Assembly: GCA_002371675.1 (NCBI GenBank)
Contig: DFGE01000015.1
Location: 62,001-126,000, forward strand
Source of the DNA: Clostridiales bacterium UBA3758
GTDB taxonomy: Bacteria > Bacillota > Clostridia > Oscillospirales > Oscillospiraceae
Length of the DNA stretch: 64,000 nt
Reading direction: 5' to 3'
Each line of letters opens with the position of its first letter. The stretch's first letter is position 1. The position numbers and the translations under genes are program-made. Shown here one piece after another: positions 35,988-43,376 of this stretch. The notes under the pieces are model-generated. The model searched no databases. It saw nothing but the letters and a program-made list of their open reading frames with translations, and was not told the DNA's origin.

Positions 35988-36875
35988 ATGAATACTTACC
36001 TGATCGCCACTTCTTCCACATCCGACCTGCCGCGCAGCTATCTGGACGCGCATCAGATCCCCTTCATTTCCTACACCTACACCGTCAACGGCGAGCTGCA
36101 GACGGATGACTGCCGCGAGGAGAGCCGCGCCGCCGTCTACGCCGGGATGCGCCGCGGAGACGACCTCAAGACCTCGATGATCAACGAGTATGTCTACTAT
36201 GACTTCTTCAAGGAGCAGCTCGACACGGGCAAGGATGTGATCTTCCTCGATATGAGCCAGAAGATGTCCGTCTCCTATCAGAACGCGCTCAAGGCGGCCG
36301 AGATGGTGCGCCCCGAGTTTCCCGACAGAAAGCTCTATGTCATGGACACGCGCTGCATCTCCGGCGGCCTCGGCATGCTGGTGGATCTGATGGTGCGCAA
36401 AATGGAAGCGGGAGAGAGCTATGATGAGGTCATCTCCTACGGGGAGAACATCAAGCTCAAGATCGCCCACCGCTTTACCGTGGACGACCTCAATTACCTC
36501 AAGCGCGGCGGCCGCGTCTCCAACGCCTCCGCCCTGGTGGGCTCGCTGCTGTCCATCAAGCCCGTGCTCTACGTTCCCAACGCCGGGACGCTCGATGTGG
36601 CGCAGAAGGTGCGCGGGCGCAAGGCCGCCCTCAACGCCATCCGCGACGGCGTGCTGAGCGACCTCGGCAAGCTTGAGAGCACCGCGGGCATGGAATTCCA
36701 CATCCTGCAGGCGGACTGCGTCGCCGACGCCGAATACATCCGCGATGAGATCAAAAAGGCGTATCCCGACGTGGGCAGAATCACCATCACCGCCCTCGGC
36801 GTAGTCATCGGCGCGCACTGCGGCCCCGGCCTGCTCACGGTCTTCTATCTCTGCAACAGCCGCGAGGCCAGGTGA
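35988..36875 (+). CDS. DegV family (fatty acid-binding) protein
   Basis: 295 residues, AAAGGA ribosome site. DegV/FakB proteins hold a fatty acid and present it to a FakA-type kinase for phosphorylation. The N-terminal lobe starts NTYLIATSSTSDLP and includes KTSMINEYVYYDFF and DTRCISGGLGMLVDLMV; the C-terminal lobe has LKRGGRVSNASALVGSLLSIKPVL. The late GAHCGPGLLTVFYLC glycine-histidine segment fits the family. No fakA is nearby. A strong palindrome over its promoter suggests specific repression. Confidence 0.93.
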   Translation: MNTYLIATSSTSDLPRSYLDAHQIPFISYTYTVNGELQTDDCREESRAAVYAGMRRGDDLKTSMINEYVYYDFFKEQLDTGKDVIFLDMSQKMSVSYQNALKAAEMVRPEFPDRKLYVMDTRCISGGLGMLVDLMVRKMEAGESYDEVISYGENIKLKIAHRFTVDDLNYLKRGGRVSNASALVGSLLSIKPVLYVPNAGTLDVAQKVRGRKAALNAIRDGVLSDLGKLESTAGMEFHILQADCVADAEYIRDEIKKAYPDVGRITITALGVVIGAHCGPGLLTVFYLCNSREAR

Positions 36876-36917
36876 GCCGACGGCAGACACCCCCCGGCAT
36901 TTCCATACAGACAGTAA

Positions 36918-36960
36918 ATCGGGAGACCCCGGCATGTTCCGGGATCTCCCGATCTGTTTT
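36918..36960. terminator. Bidirectional terminator between degV and the ygjP-type gene
   Basis: 15-bp stem ATCGGGAGACCCCGG / CCGGGATCTCCCGAT (one G-T pair), then CTGTTTTG on the plus side. Confidence 0.8.
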
Positions 36961-36981
36961 GTGTATCCTGCCTCGCGGCGT

Positions 36982-37524
36982 TCAGCGGGGAAGCTGCGCC
37001 ATAAGTGCGCCACCGTGCTCCTTCAGCCAACGGCGGCGGACGGCATAATCCGGCAGGACGCGAGCGACCTCCGCCCAGAAGCGCGCGGAGTGGTTGAGCT
37101 CGATGCGGTGGCAGAGCTCATGCACCACAACGTAGTCCAGCACCTCGGGCGGGGCGAGGAGCAGCAGACAGTTGAAATTGAGGTTGCCCTTGGACGAACA
37201 GCTGCCCCAGCGGCTGTGCTGGCTGCGGATGCTGACGCTGCCGTATCGCACGCCCACGAGCGGCGCATAGTATGCCACGCGCTCGAGGATCGCCGGGCGG
37301 GCGCGTTTTTTGAGCGCGGCGAGCGCCTCCTCCGTCATCGGCGGCACGTCCGGCAGCGCTTCACGGCGGCGCATTCGCTTTTCCACCCAGTCTCTGTGCG
37401 CCTCGACGAAGCGGCGGATGCTCGCCTGGCTCATGAGCAGCGGCGCGCGTACGAGCAGGCTCCCGTCCGGGCGGATCTCGAGGGAGACCGTTTTGCGCGC
37501 GCTGCGCTTCAGTTCATATTCCAT
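36982..37524 (-). CDS. YgjP-like zinc metallopeptidase-fold protein (DUF45)
   Basis: 180 residues. The zinc-binding HExxH motif is visible in VVHELCHRIELNHSARFW, with a further downstream histidine as third ligand, as in YgjP/WLM-type metallopeptidases. The N-terminus is basic and beta-rich (KTVSLEIRPDGSLLVRAPLLM) and the RYGSVSIRSQHSRWGSCSSKGNLNFN block is a family hallmark. Some relatives were described as nucleotide pyrophosphatases, so the substrate is uncertain. It starts 1 nt after the Smr gene stop, third in an operon. Confidence 0.9.
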   Translation of the reverse strand: MEYELKRSARKTVSLEIRPDGSLLVRAPLLMSQASIRRFVEAHRDWVEKRMRRREALPDVPPMTEEALAALKKRARPAILERVAYYAPLVGVRYGSVSIRSQHSRWGSCSSKGNLNFNCLLLLAPPEVLDYVVVHELCHRIELNHSARFWAEVARVLPDYAVRRRWLKEHGGALMAQLPR

Positions 37525-37525
37525 C

Positions 37526-37768
37526 TTACAGCTCTTTCAGGATCAAATCGGTCTCCCCGGGGTTGAGCCCGAGCTCCACGCGCAGCACCTTGGGGTGGCT
37601 GCGGTAGTGGGCGCGCACCGCGTCGCGCAGCACGGTGCCCCCGTGATAGCCGTGGATGACCGTGAGGCGGTAGACCTCGCCCTTCGTGCGCCGCAGCACG
37701 GCGTCGATCGCGGCGATCGCCTGGGTGCGCGTCATTTGATGGACGTCAAGCTCCTCGAAGGCTCTCAA
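37526..37768 (-). CDS. Stand-alone Smr-domain protein
   Basis: 80 residues, a single Smr domain as found at the C-terminus of MutS2. The motifs ELDVHQMTRTQAIAAID (in place of LDLHG), IHGYHGGTVLRDAVR (in place of HGxGxG) and ELGLNPGETDLIL are present. Smr domains can have nicking endonuclease or RNA cleavage activity. Its ATG overlaps the stop of the upstream gene by 4 nt. DNA or RNA handling together with the YgjP-like protein is possible but unproven. Confidence 0.88.
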   Translation of the reverse strand: MRAFEELDVHQMTRTQAIAAIDAVLRRTKGEVYRLTVIHGYHGGTVLRDAVRAHYRSHPKVLRVELGLNPGETDLILKEL

Positions 37769-38382
37769 CGGCGTTCAAAGCGCAGGCCGGAGAGCGTGTA
37801 GGCGAGGGCGGGATAGGCCGCGACCTCCTCCAGCGTGTCGTCGTTGCCGGACGCCTTCATGAGCGTCACGTGCAGATAACTGTACGGATCGTCGAGGATC
37901 GGGAAAAGAAAGGCGAGATTGTCCCCGTCCAGGAAGCGGACGCCGGCGTTTGCGCCGAACACGGCGGGAGCAAGATCGCTGTGCTTCGCGGCCAGCTGCC
38001 CCTGCAGCTCGCCGAAGTCCTCTCCGCGGTAATAGCTCGCATATTCGAGCTGCAGAGAGAAGCCCTCCTCATAGAGCACAGCCACGTGCGAATCCCCGGA
38101 TTCGGCGGGGAACTCGTCCTCCAGCACGGCGAAGGAGCCGGTCTCCTTGTCGTAGGGAACGCTGAGCTCCACGGTGGCGGCGTCCTGGAAGCCGGAGATA
38201 AAGCTGTAGCTCCCGACGGCAGGCGCCTTCGGCGCGTAGGGCTTTGCGGCGGGCGTCACGGCGGGTGCGGGCTTTTCGGCTGCGCCATCGCCCTTGTTCG
38301 CAAGCTTTTTGGTGAGCAGAGCGGCGGCAATAACGCCTGCGGCGGCAACGGCTGCCGGAGCAAGGATCTTCCAGTATAACAT
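37765..38382 (-). CDS. Membrane-anchored protein of unknown function
   Basis: 205 residues from ATG 38382, with AAAGGAGG 8 nt upstream. A single N-terminal helix (about 5-25, ILAPAAVAAAGVIAAALL) is followed by a Lys/Pro/Ala-rich linker and a globular domain of about 150 residues (YSFISGFQDAATVELSVPYD to LSGLRFERR) predicted to face outside. The domain has alternating beta-strand-like stretches, acidic residues and no cysteines. I do not recognise the family. It leads the operon hypothetical-smr-ygjP behind its own TATAAT promoter. Confidence 0.8.
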   Translation of the reverse strand: MLYWKILAPAAVAAAGVIAAALLTKKLANKGDGAAEKPAPAVTPAAKPYAPKAPAVGSYSFISGFQDAATVELSVPYDKETGSFAVLEDEFPAESGDSHVAVLYEEGFSLQLEYASYYRGEDFGELQGQLAAKHSDLAPAVFGANAGVRFLDGDNLAFLFPILDDPYSYLHVTLMKASGNDDTLEEVAAYPALAYTLSGLRFERR

Positions 38383-38496
38383 CAGAATCGTCCTCCTTTG
38401 TTGTCGCGTTTTGTGTTGTGCTGATTTTGTTATGCCATGTATTTCGCTTGCCGCGCCGGCGGTGAGGGAAATACGATGATAAGCGCCTCTGCTCTT

Positions 38497-38525
38497 ATTA
38501 TACAGCGTCTGCGCGCACCGCACAA
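38497..38525 (-). promoter_or_regulatory. Promoter of the hypothetical-smr-ygjP operon
   Basis: Minus strand TTGTGC, 17-bp spacer, perfect TATAAT; leader about 110 nt. Confidence 0.65.
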
Positions 38526-38578
38526 GAGCCTATCAGCGGAGAATCCGGCAAGTTTTTTCTCTTTTCAGGATAAAAAGC

Positions 38579-38607
38579 TTGCAAAAGCCCGCCGCAAAGG
38601 ATATACT
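38579..38607 (+). promoter_or_regulatory. Promoter of the S24 repressor operon
   Basis: TTGCAA, 17-bp spacer, TATACT; start near 38614, so the hairpin array at 38621-38823 would be transcribed as leader RNA. Confidence 0.6.
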
Positions 38608-38620
38608 GGAAGCGGAGTAA

Positions 38621-38823
38621 TAATGATTATATGATGGCGAAAAGCGAAAAAGCTTTTCGCCGCGCAGCTTTGCTGCGCAGCAAAACAGCCTTGCTGTTTT
38701 GCCATATACGCATTGCAATGAGCATCGGGCGAATGATTGAAAGAATCATTCGCTGCCAAACCTGTCGTTTGGCAGCGAAATCAATCGAATTCTCGATTGA
38801 TTTCGCCATCCGATGATCATTAT
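38621..38823. repeat. Modular six-hairpin repeat element, long copy
   Basis: Outer arms TAATGATTATATGATGGCG and CGCCATCCGATGATCATTA enclose six perfect hairpins: 38636-38661 (GGCGAAAAGC), 38662-38678 (GCGCAGC), 38680-38702 (GCAAAACAGC), 38729-38753 (GCGAATGATT), 38754-38774 (TGCCAAAC) and 38775-38806 (GCGAAATCAATCGA, 14 bp). Several abut with no gap. The first three and both outer ends recur at 43110-43215. It holds no gene and lies in the 5' leader of the S24-type repressor. Confidence 0.88.
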
Positions 38824-38867
38824 ACGCGCATCGGCGCGAATCACAATACAAAAAGGAGGGCATCTCC

Positions 38868-39557
38868 ATGGATCTGGGCGAAGTGATCAGCCGCAGAAGG
38901 CGGGCGCTCGGGCTCAGTCAGGCGGATCTGGCCGACGGGCTCAACGCCAAAGGCGCATCCGTCTCCAATCAGGCGGTCAGCAAATGGGAGACCGGGGCAA
39001 CGCTGCCGAACGCCAGGCAGTTCCTGCAGCTGTGCGAGGTTTTGAAGATTGACGATATCCGCGGGGAATTCCTCGGTGAGGGCGACGGGCTGCTTGCCGG
39101 GCTTAACCGCGAGGGGCGCGTGAAGGCGCGCGAGTTCATTCAGCTCCTGCGCGACTCCGGGCGTTTTGCCCCCGTGAAGAGCGCGCCCGTGGTGCTGCGC
39201 TCACTGCCGCTCTATGCGCTGGCGGTCTCCGCCGGCACCGGCCAGTTCCTCGACGGGGAGGATTACGAGCTGGTCGAGGTGGATGAGAGCGTCCCCGGCG
39301 AGGCGAACTACGGCGTGCGCGTCGCGGGCGACAGTATGGAGCCGCTTTTCCACGACGGGGAGATCGTCTGGGTGCGCCAGCAGCGGGATCTCATGACCGG
39401 TCAGATCGGCATTTTCCTCTACGACGGCTGCGCCTATCTCAAGGAACTTGCCGCGGTGGACGGGCAGCTCGCGCTGCATTCGCTCAACCCCGCCTATCGG
39501 GACATCCCGGTCTCGCCCGAGCTGCCGCTGCGCGTGCTGGGCAGAGTGCTGCATTGA
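38868..39557 (+). CDS. XRE-HTH repressor with S24 (LexA-like) autoprotease domain
   Basis: 229 residues, AAAAAGGAGGG ribosome site. The N-terminal helix-turn-helix (about 5-65) reads GEVISRRRRALGLSQADLADGL...VSNQAVSKWETGATLPN. The C-terminal S24 domain (about 115-229) has a likely self-cleavage site Ala122-Gly123 (VSAGTGQFL), the catalytic Ser 156 in VAGDSMEP and Lys 192 in CAYLKEL. Such repressors respond to RecA filaments or other stress by cutting themselves. No phage genes surround it. It is followed 18 nt later by a glucosidase gene and then ispE. Confidence 0.93.
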   Translation: MDLGEVISRRRRALGLSQADLADGLNAKGASVSNQAVSKWETGATLPNARQFLQLCEVLKIDDIRGEFLGEGDGLLAGLNREGRVKAREFIQLLRDSGRFAPVKSAPVVLRSLPLYALAVSAGTGQFLDGEDYELVEVDESVPGEANYGVRVAGDSMEPLFHDGEIVWVRQQRDLMTGQIGIFLYDGCAYLKELAAVDGQLALHSLNPAYRDIPVSPELPLRVLGRVLH

Positions 39558-39575
39558 CGGAAGAAGGGAAGAAGC

Positions 39576-41255
39576 ATGGCCAAGACCCAATGGTATAAGG
39601 ATATGGCCGTCTACCAGATATGGCCGCGCAGCTTCTGCGACGGCAATGGGGACGGCATAGGCGATCTGTGGGGCGTGCTGGGCAAGCTCGACTATATCAA
39701 GAGCCTGGGCGTGGACGCGATCTGGTTCTCGCCGCTCTATCCCTCGCCGAACGCCGATTTCGGCTACGATATTTCGGATTATAAGGACATCCACCCGGAT
39801 TACGGCACGCTGGAGCTCTTCCGCGAAGTGCTCGACGAGGCGCACAAGCGCGGCCTGCGGGTGTTCATGGATCTGGTTGTGAACCACAGCTCCGACGAGC
39901 ACCCCTGGTTCCAGGAGAGCCGCAAGGGCCCGGGCAACCCTTACTCGGATTATTACTACTGGCGGCCGGGCAGGACCGTGAACGGACGCCGCCTGCCTCC
40001 CAACAACTGGACGAGCATGTTCGAGGGCGACGCCTGGACCTATGATCCGGAGCGAGGGGAGTACTATCTCCATCTCTTCGCCAAAAAGCAGCCGGATCTC
40101 AACATGGCCAACCCCAAGGTGCGCGAAGAAGTTAAGGACATCATGCGCTTCTGGCTCGATATGGGGGTGGATGGCTTCCGCGAGGACGTCATCACCTTCA
40201 CCGGCAAGACGCCCGAGCTGCCCAGCGCTTTTCCGAAGATCCCGATCGCCAACGGCATGAAGCACTTCGTGAACCGCCCGGAGGTGCACGGCTATCTGGC
40301 CGAGTTCAAGCGCGACGTGCTCGATCACTATGACTGCTTCACCGTGGGCGAGAGCCCGCTTACGACGCCGGAGGTCGCCCTGCGCTATGTGACCGAGGGC
40401 GAGAATCAGGTACTTGACGAGATGATCGCCTTCTCCCACATGGAGGCGGACTGCTTCATGACCGACATGATCCGCATGCCCTTCAATCTCCGGAAGATGA
40501 AGCGCGCTTTTTCGGACTGGCAGGAGAAGCTCGCCGGCAAGGCCTGGAACGCGCTCTATATCGAGAATCACGACCATCCGCGCATCATCAGCCGCTACGG
40601 CAGCGAGGAATACCGCGAGGAGAGCGGCAAGATGCTCGCCGCCATGTATATGCTCCAGCGCGGCACGCCCTTTATCTACCAGGGGCAGGAGCTCGGCATG
40701 ACGAACCTGCGCCTCGAGCGTGTGGAGGACTATGAGGACGTGATGACCGCCAACACCGTGCACATCGCCTCGAAGCTGATGCCGAAAAAGCAGGTTCTGC
40801 GCATGGTGCAGGAGGGCTGCCGCGACAGCGCCCGCAGCCCGATGCAGTGGTCGGCGGAGGAAAACGCGGGCTTCACCACCGGCAAGCCCTGGTTCTTCGT
40901 CAACGAGAATTACCGGCAGATCAACGCCGCCGACGAGGAGCGCGACCCGAACTCCGTGCTGCATTTCTATCGCAAGCTGCTCGCCTTCCGCAAGGCGCAG
41001 CCGGTAGTGCTGCGCGGGGAATATCGCGAGCTTATGAAGGACAGCCGCGAGCTCTATGTCTATGAGCGCAGCCTCGGGCAGCAGCGCCTGCTGGTCGTCT
41101 GCTCCTTCACTGCCAAGCTCGTCCGCTTCGAGGCGCCGGAGGGCTATGATCTGGCGGAGGGCAAGCTCGTGCTGAAAAACTATGAGCAGAATTACGTGAT
41201 CGCCGGCGGCTTCACCACCCGCCCCTATGAACTGCGGGTCTACCTGTTCGGCTGA
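39576..41255 (+). CDS. GH13 alpha-glucosidase (oligo-1,6-glucosidase type)
   Basis: 559 residues, no signal peptide, so cytoplasmic. It hydrolyses terminal alpha-glucosidic bonds of short oligosaccharides. The four GH13 regions are present: DLVVNHSSDEH, GVDGFREDVITF (nucleophile Asp in the FRED segment), FTVGESP (acid/base Glu) and YIENHDHPRIISR. The start YQIWPRSFCDGNGDGIGDL and the late RTPMQW-like SPMQWSAEENAGF motif place it in the oligo-1,6-glucosidase/trehalose-6-phosphate hydrolase subgroup. Transcribed with the S24 repressor gene upstream and ispE downstream (20-nt gap). Confidence 0.94.
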   Translation: MAKTQWYKDMAVYQIWPRSFCDGNGDGIGDLWGVLGKLDYIKSLGVDAIWFSPLYPSPNADFGYDISDYKDIHPDYGTLELFREVLDEAHKRGLRVFMDLVVNHSSDEHPWFQESRKGPGNPYSDYYYWRPGRTVNGRRLPPNNWTSMFEGDAWTYDPERGEYYLHLFAKKQPDLNMANPKVREEVKDIMRFWLDMGVDGFREDVITFTGKTPELPSAFPKIPIANGMKHFVNRPEVHGYLAEFKRDVLDHYDCFTVGESPLTTPEVALRYVTEGENQVLDEMIAFSHMEADCFMTDMIRMPFNLRKMKRAFSDWQEKLAGKAWNALYIENHDHPRIISRYGSEEYREESGKMLAAMYMLQRGTPFIYQGQELGMTNLRLERVEDYEDVMTANTVHIASKLMPKKQVLRMVQEGCRDSARSPMQWSAEENAGFTTGKPWFFVNENYRQINAADEERDPNSVLHFYRKLLAFRKAQPVVLRGEYRELMKDSRELYVYERSLGQQRLLVVCSFTAKLVRFEAPEGYDLAEGKLVLKNYEQNYVIAGGFTTRPYELRVYLFG

Positions 41256-41275
41256 AGCGAGCTGCGGAGGAAATC

Positions 41276-42142
41276 ATGCAGGAAGTAACGGAAAAAGCCT
41301 GGGCAAAACTGAATATTTCCCTGGACGTGACCGCGCGGCGGGACGACGGCTATCACGAGATGCTCATGGTCATGCAGACGGTCTCCCTCTGCGACACGCT
41401 GCGGATCCGCCCTGTGCCGGGAGAGGAGATCAGCGCCGGAAGCAATCTGCGCTTCATCCCTGGGGATGACCGCAACCTCGCCGTGCGCGCGGCGCGCCGC
41501 TTCCTCGGACAGATCGGCGTGCGGCAGGGTCTGCATATCGAGATCAAAAAACAGATTCCGGTCGGCGCGGGGATGGCCGGGGGCTCGGCGGATGCGGCGG
41601 CGGTGCTGCGCGCGCTCAACCGCGCCTTCGATGCGCCACTCTCAAAGGAGGAGCTGCTCGTCCTCGCGGCAGAGATAGGCTCGGACGTGCCCTTCTGCCT
41701 CGGCGGCGGGACAGCGCTCGCGCGCGGCCGCGGCGAAGTGCTCGAGGCGCTCCCGCCGCTGCCGGACTGCTGGTTCGCGCTCTGCAAGCCCTCTTTCTCC
41801 ATCTCCACGCCGGAGTTTTTCCGCAAGCTTGACAGCGAGCCCATCCGCGTCCGGCCGGACACCGCGGGCATCCTCGCCTCCCTGGAGGCGGGCGACCTGC
41901 GTGAGATCTGCCGTCGGATGTACAATGTATTTGAGGACGTGGAGGATCGGCGCCTGCGGGTCGTGCCGCAGATCAAGAGCGTCCTGCTCGACCACGGCGC
42001 GCTCGGCGCGATCATGACGGGTACGGGCTCGGCCGTCTTCGGCGTATATGAGAGCGAGGCGCAGGCCAGAGCCGCCGTCGACGCGCTGCGCGGCGAATAC
42101 CGCTTCGCCTATACCGCGCGTCCTGTCCCCGCGCTGCTGTAA
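41276..42142 (+). CDS. ispE: 4-diphosphocytidyl-2-C-methyl-D-erythritol kinase
   Basis: 288 residues. A GHMP kinase that phosphorylates CDP-methylerythritol in the MEP isoprenoid pathway. Visible are AWAKLNISLDVTARRDDGYHEM at the N-terminus, the ATP-binding PVGAGMAGGSADAAAVLRALN loop and the late MTGTGSAVFGVYE motif. Usual family length. It is last in the transcript with the S24 repressor and GH13 genes, and a strong terminator follows. Confidence 0.96.
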   Translation: MQEVTEKAWAKLNISLDVTARRDDGYHEMLMVMQTVSLCDTLRIRPVPGEEISAGSNLRFIPGDDRNLAVRAARRFLGQIGVRQGLHIEIKKQIPVGAGMAGGSADAAAVLRALNRAFDAPLSKEELLVLAAEIGSDVPFCLGGGTALARGRGEVLEALPPLPDCWFALCKPSFSISTPEFFRKLDSEPIRVRPDTAGILASLEAGDLREICRRMYNVFEDVEDRRLRVVPQIKSVLLDHGALGAIMTGTGSAVFGVYESEAQARAAVDALRGEYRFAYTARPVPALL

Positions 42143-42162
42143 GCGAATACAATCGAATACAA

Positions 42163-42206
42163 AACAGGGCGATCCCCGAAGCCTCGGCTTCGGGGATCGC
42201 CCTGTT
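42163..42206. terminator. Terminator after ispE
   Basis: AACAGGGCGATCCCCGAAGC paired with GCTTCGGGGATCGCCCTGTT, 20-bp stem with a tight loop; bidirectional towards the convergent SpoU-type gene. Confidence 0.88.
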
Positions 42207-42236
42207 ATACCTAATATCCTGTTATACCCTGCGTGC

Positions 42237-43058
42237 TCAGCGCCTTCCGAGCTGCCAGAAGGCGACGGCGCTGGCGGCGGCGACGTTCAGCGAGTCCACG
42301 CCGTGACTCATCGGGATGCGCACGGTGTAATCGGCGTCTGCGATGGTTTGATCCGCAAGACCGTCGCCCTCCGTGCCCAAAATGACGGCGAGGCGCTCCT
42401 CGGCCAGAAGCCGCGGATCGTCGATGGAGACGGAGTCGTCCCGCAGGGCCATGGCCGCCGTGCGAAAGCCCCAGCTCCGCAGCAGCCGCATCCCTGCCTC
42501 CGGCCAGTCCGCGATCCCGGAACCGAGATAGGCCCAGGGCACCTGAAATACCGTTCCCATGCTCACACGCACCGAGCGGCGGTAGAGCGGATCGCAGCAG
42601 GCGGGGGTCAGCAGCACCGCGTCCATCCCGAGCGCGGCCGCCGAGCGGAAGATCGCCCCGAGGTTTGTGGGGTTCATGATGTTCTCAAGCACTGCCACGC
42701 GCCCGGCGCCCCGGCACAGCGCTTCGCCCGCGGGCAGCTTTCTCCTGCGCATCGCGCAGAGCACGCCGCGCGTGAGCGGGAAGCCCGTCAGCTCCGTGAG
42801 CACCGGCAGGGAAGCGGTGTAGAGCGGGATGTCCCCGCAGCGCTGCACGACCTCGCGCGCCTGCCCTTCGATGTGTCGGCGCTCCATCAGCAGCGACACG
42901 GGCTCATACCCCGCGTCCAGTGCGCGGAGGATAACGTTGGGACTCTCGGCAATGAAGAGCCCGTTTTCCGGGTCGGCGCGGTTCAAAAGCTGGTTTTCCG
43001 TGAGACGGGCGTAAACGTCCAGCGCCGGATCGGCAAAGCTTTGTATTTCCAGAATCAT
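42237..43058 (-). CDS. TrmH/SpoU-family RNA 2'-O-methyltransferase
   Basis: 273 residues from ATG 43058 (an ATG at 43097 would add 13). The N-terminal substrate-binding part includes LFIAESPNVILRALDAG. The knotted SPOUT domain shows motif 1 NIMNPTNLGAIFRSAAALGMD, motif 2 VILGTEGDGL and motif 3 IPMSHGVDSLNVAAASAVAFW. It methylates ribose in rRNA or tRNA; which site cannot be told. The second hairpin-repeat copy lies about 50 nt upstream of its start and carries an outward-facing TATAAT. Confidence 0.92.
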   Translation of the reverse strand: MILEIQSFADPALDVYARLTENQLLNRADPENGLFIAESPNVILRALDAGYEPVSLLMERRHIEGQAREVVQRCGDIPLYTASLPVLTELTGFPLTRGVLCAMRRRKLPAGEALCRGAGRVAVLENIMNPTNLGAIFRSAAALGMDAVLLTPACCDPLYRRSVRVSMGTVFQVPWAYLGSGIADWPEAGMRLLRSWGFRTAAMALRDDSVSIDDPRLLAEERLAVILGTEGDGLADQTIADADYTVRIPMSHGVDSLNVAAASAVAFWQLGRR

Positions 43059-43109
43059 GGCGGTATCCGTCCTGTTGCGATACTTGGGCTTGTGCATATG
43101 CCCATTATC

Positions 43110-43215
43110 ATGATTATATGATGGCGAAAAGCGAATACGCTTTTCGCCGCGCAGCTTTGCTGCGCAGCAAAACAGCCTTGCTGTTTTGCCATATACGCAT
43201 TGCGATGATCATTAT
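43110..43215. repeat. Modular hairpin repeat element, short copy
   Basis: Starts ATGATTATATGATGGCG and ends CGATGATCATTAT as the 38621 copy does. It has only three hairpins: 43123-43148 (11-bp stem, loop AATA where the other copy has GAAAAA), 43149-43165 and 43167-43189. About 65 bp from GCTTTTCGCC to CGCATTGC are identical in both copies. It equals the long copy minus the roughly 95-bp block with hairpins 4-6. Confidence 0.88.
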
Positions 43216-43314
43216 AGCCGCCCTCGCCCCGCGGCGCAAGAGCGCATAAGCCGATTTCAGCCGCTTGTCTGCCGCCTTGTCGGTGTTGTTAAAAAAATTT
43301 TCTGCATTTGTTCA

Positions 43315-43342
43315 TTTCAAGGTCATAATTATCGGGTATAGT
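43315..43342 (+). promoter_or_regulatory. Promoter candidate for the HtrA-like protease gene
   Basis: TATAGT preceded at 16 bp by TTTCAA. Confidence 0.4.
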
Positions 43343-43376
43343 ACGCCCATAAACAAAAGTAAAAGAGGTCAGAACC

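Noticed and set aside
38621..38823. CRISPR array
   Set aside because: There are no direct repeats with spacers; each stem is different and each is an inverted repeat.
38530..38870. Several small open frames across the hairpin array
   Set aside because: They are translations of palindromic DNA in all frames, without ribosome sites or family similarity.
38868..39557. Prophage repressor marking a prophage
   Set aside because: No integrase, structural or lysis genes nearby; the neighbours are metabolic.
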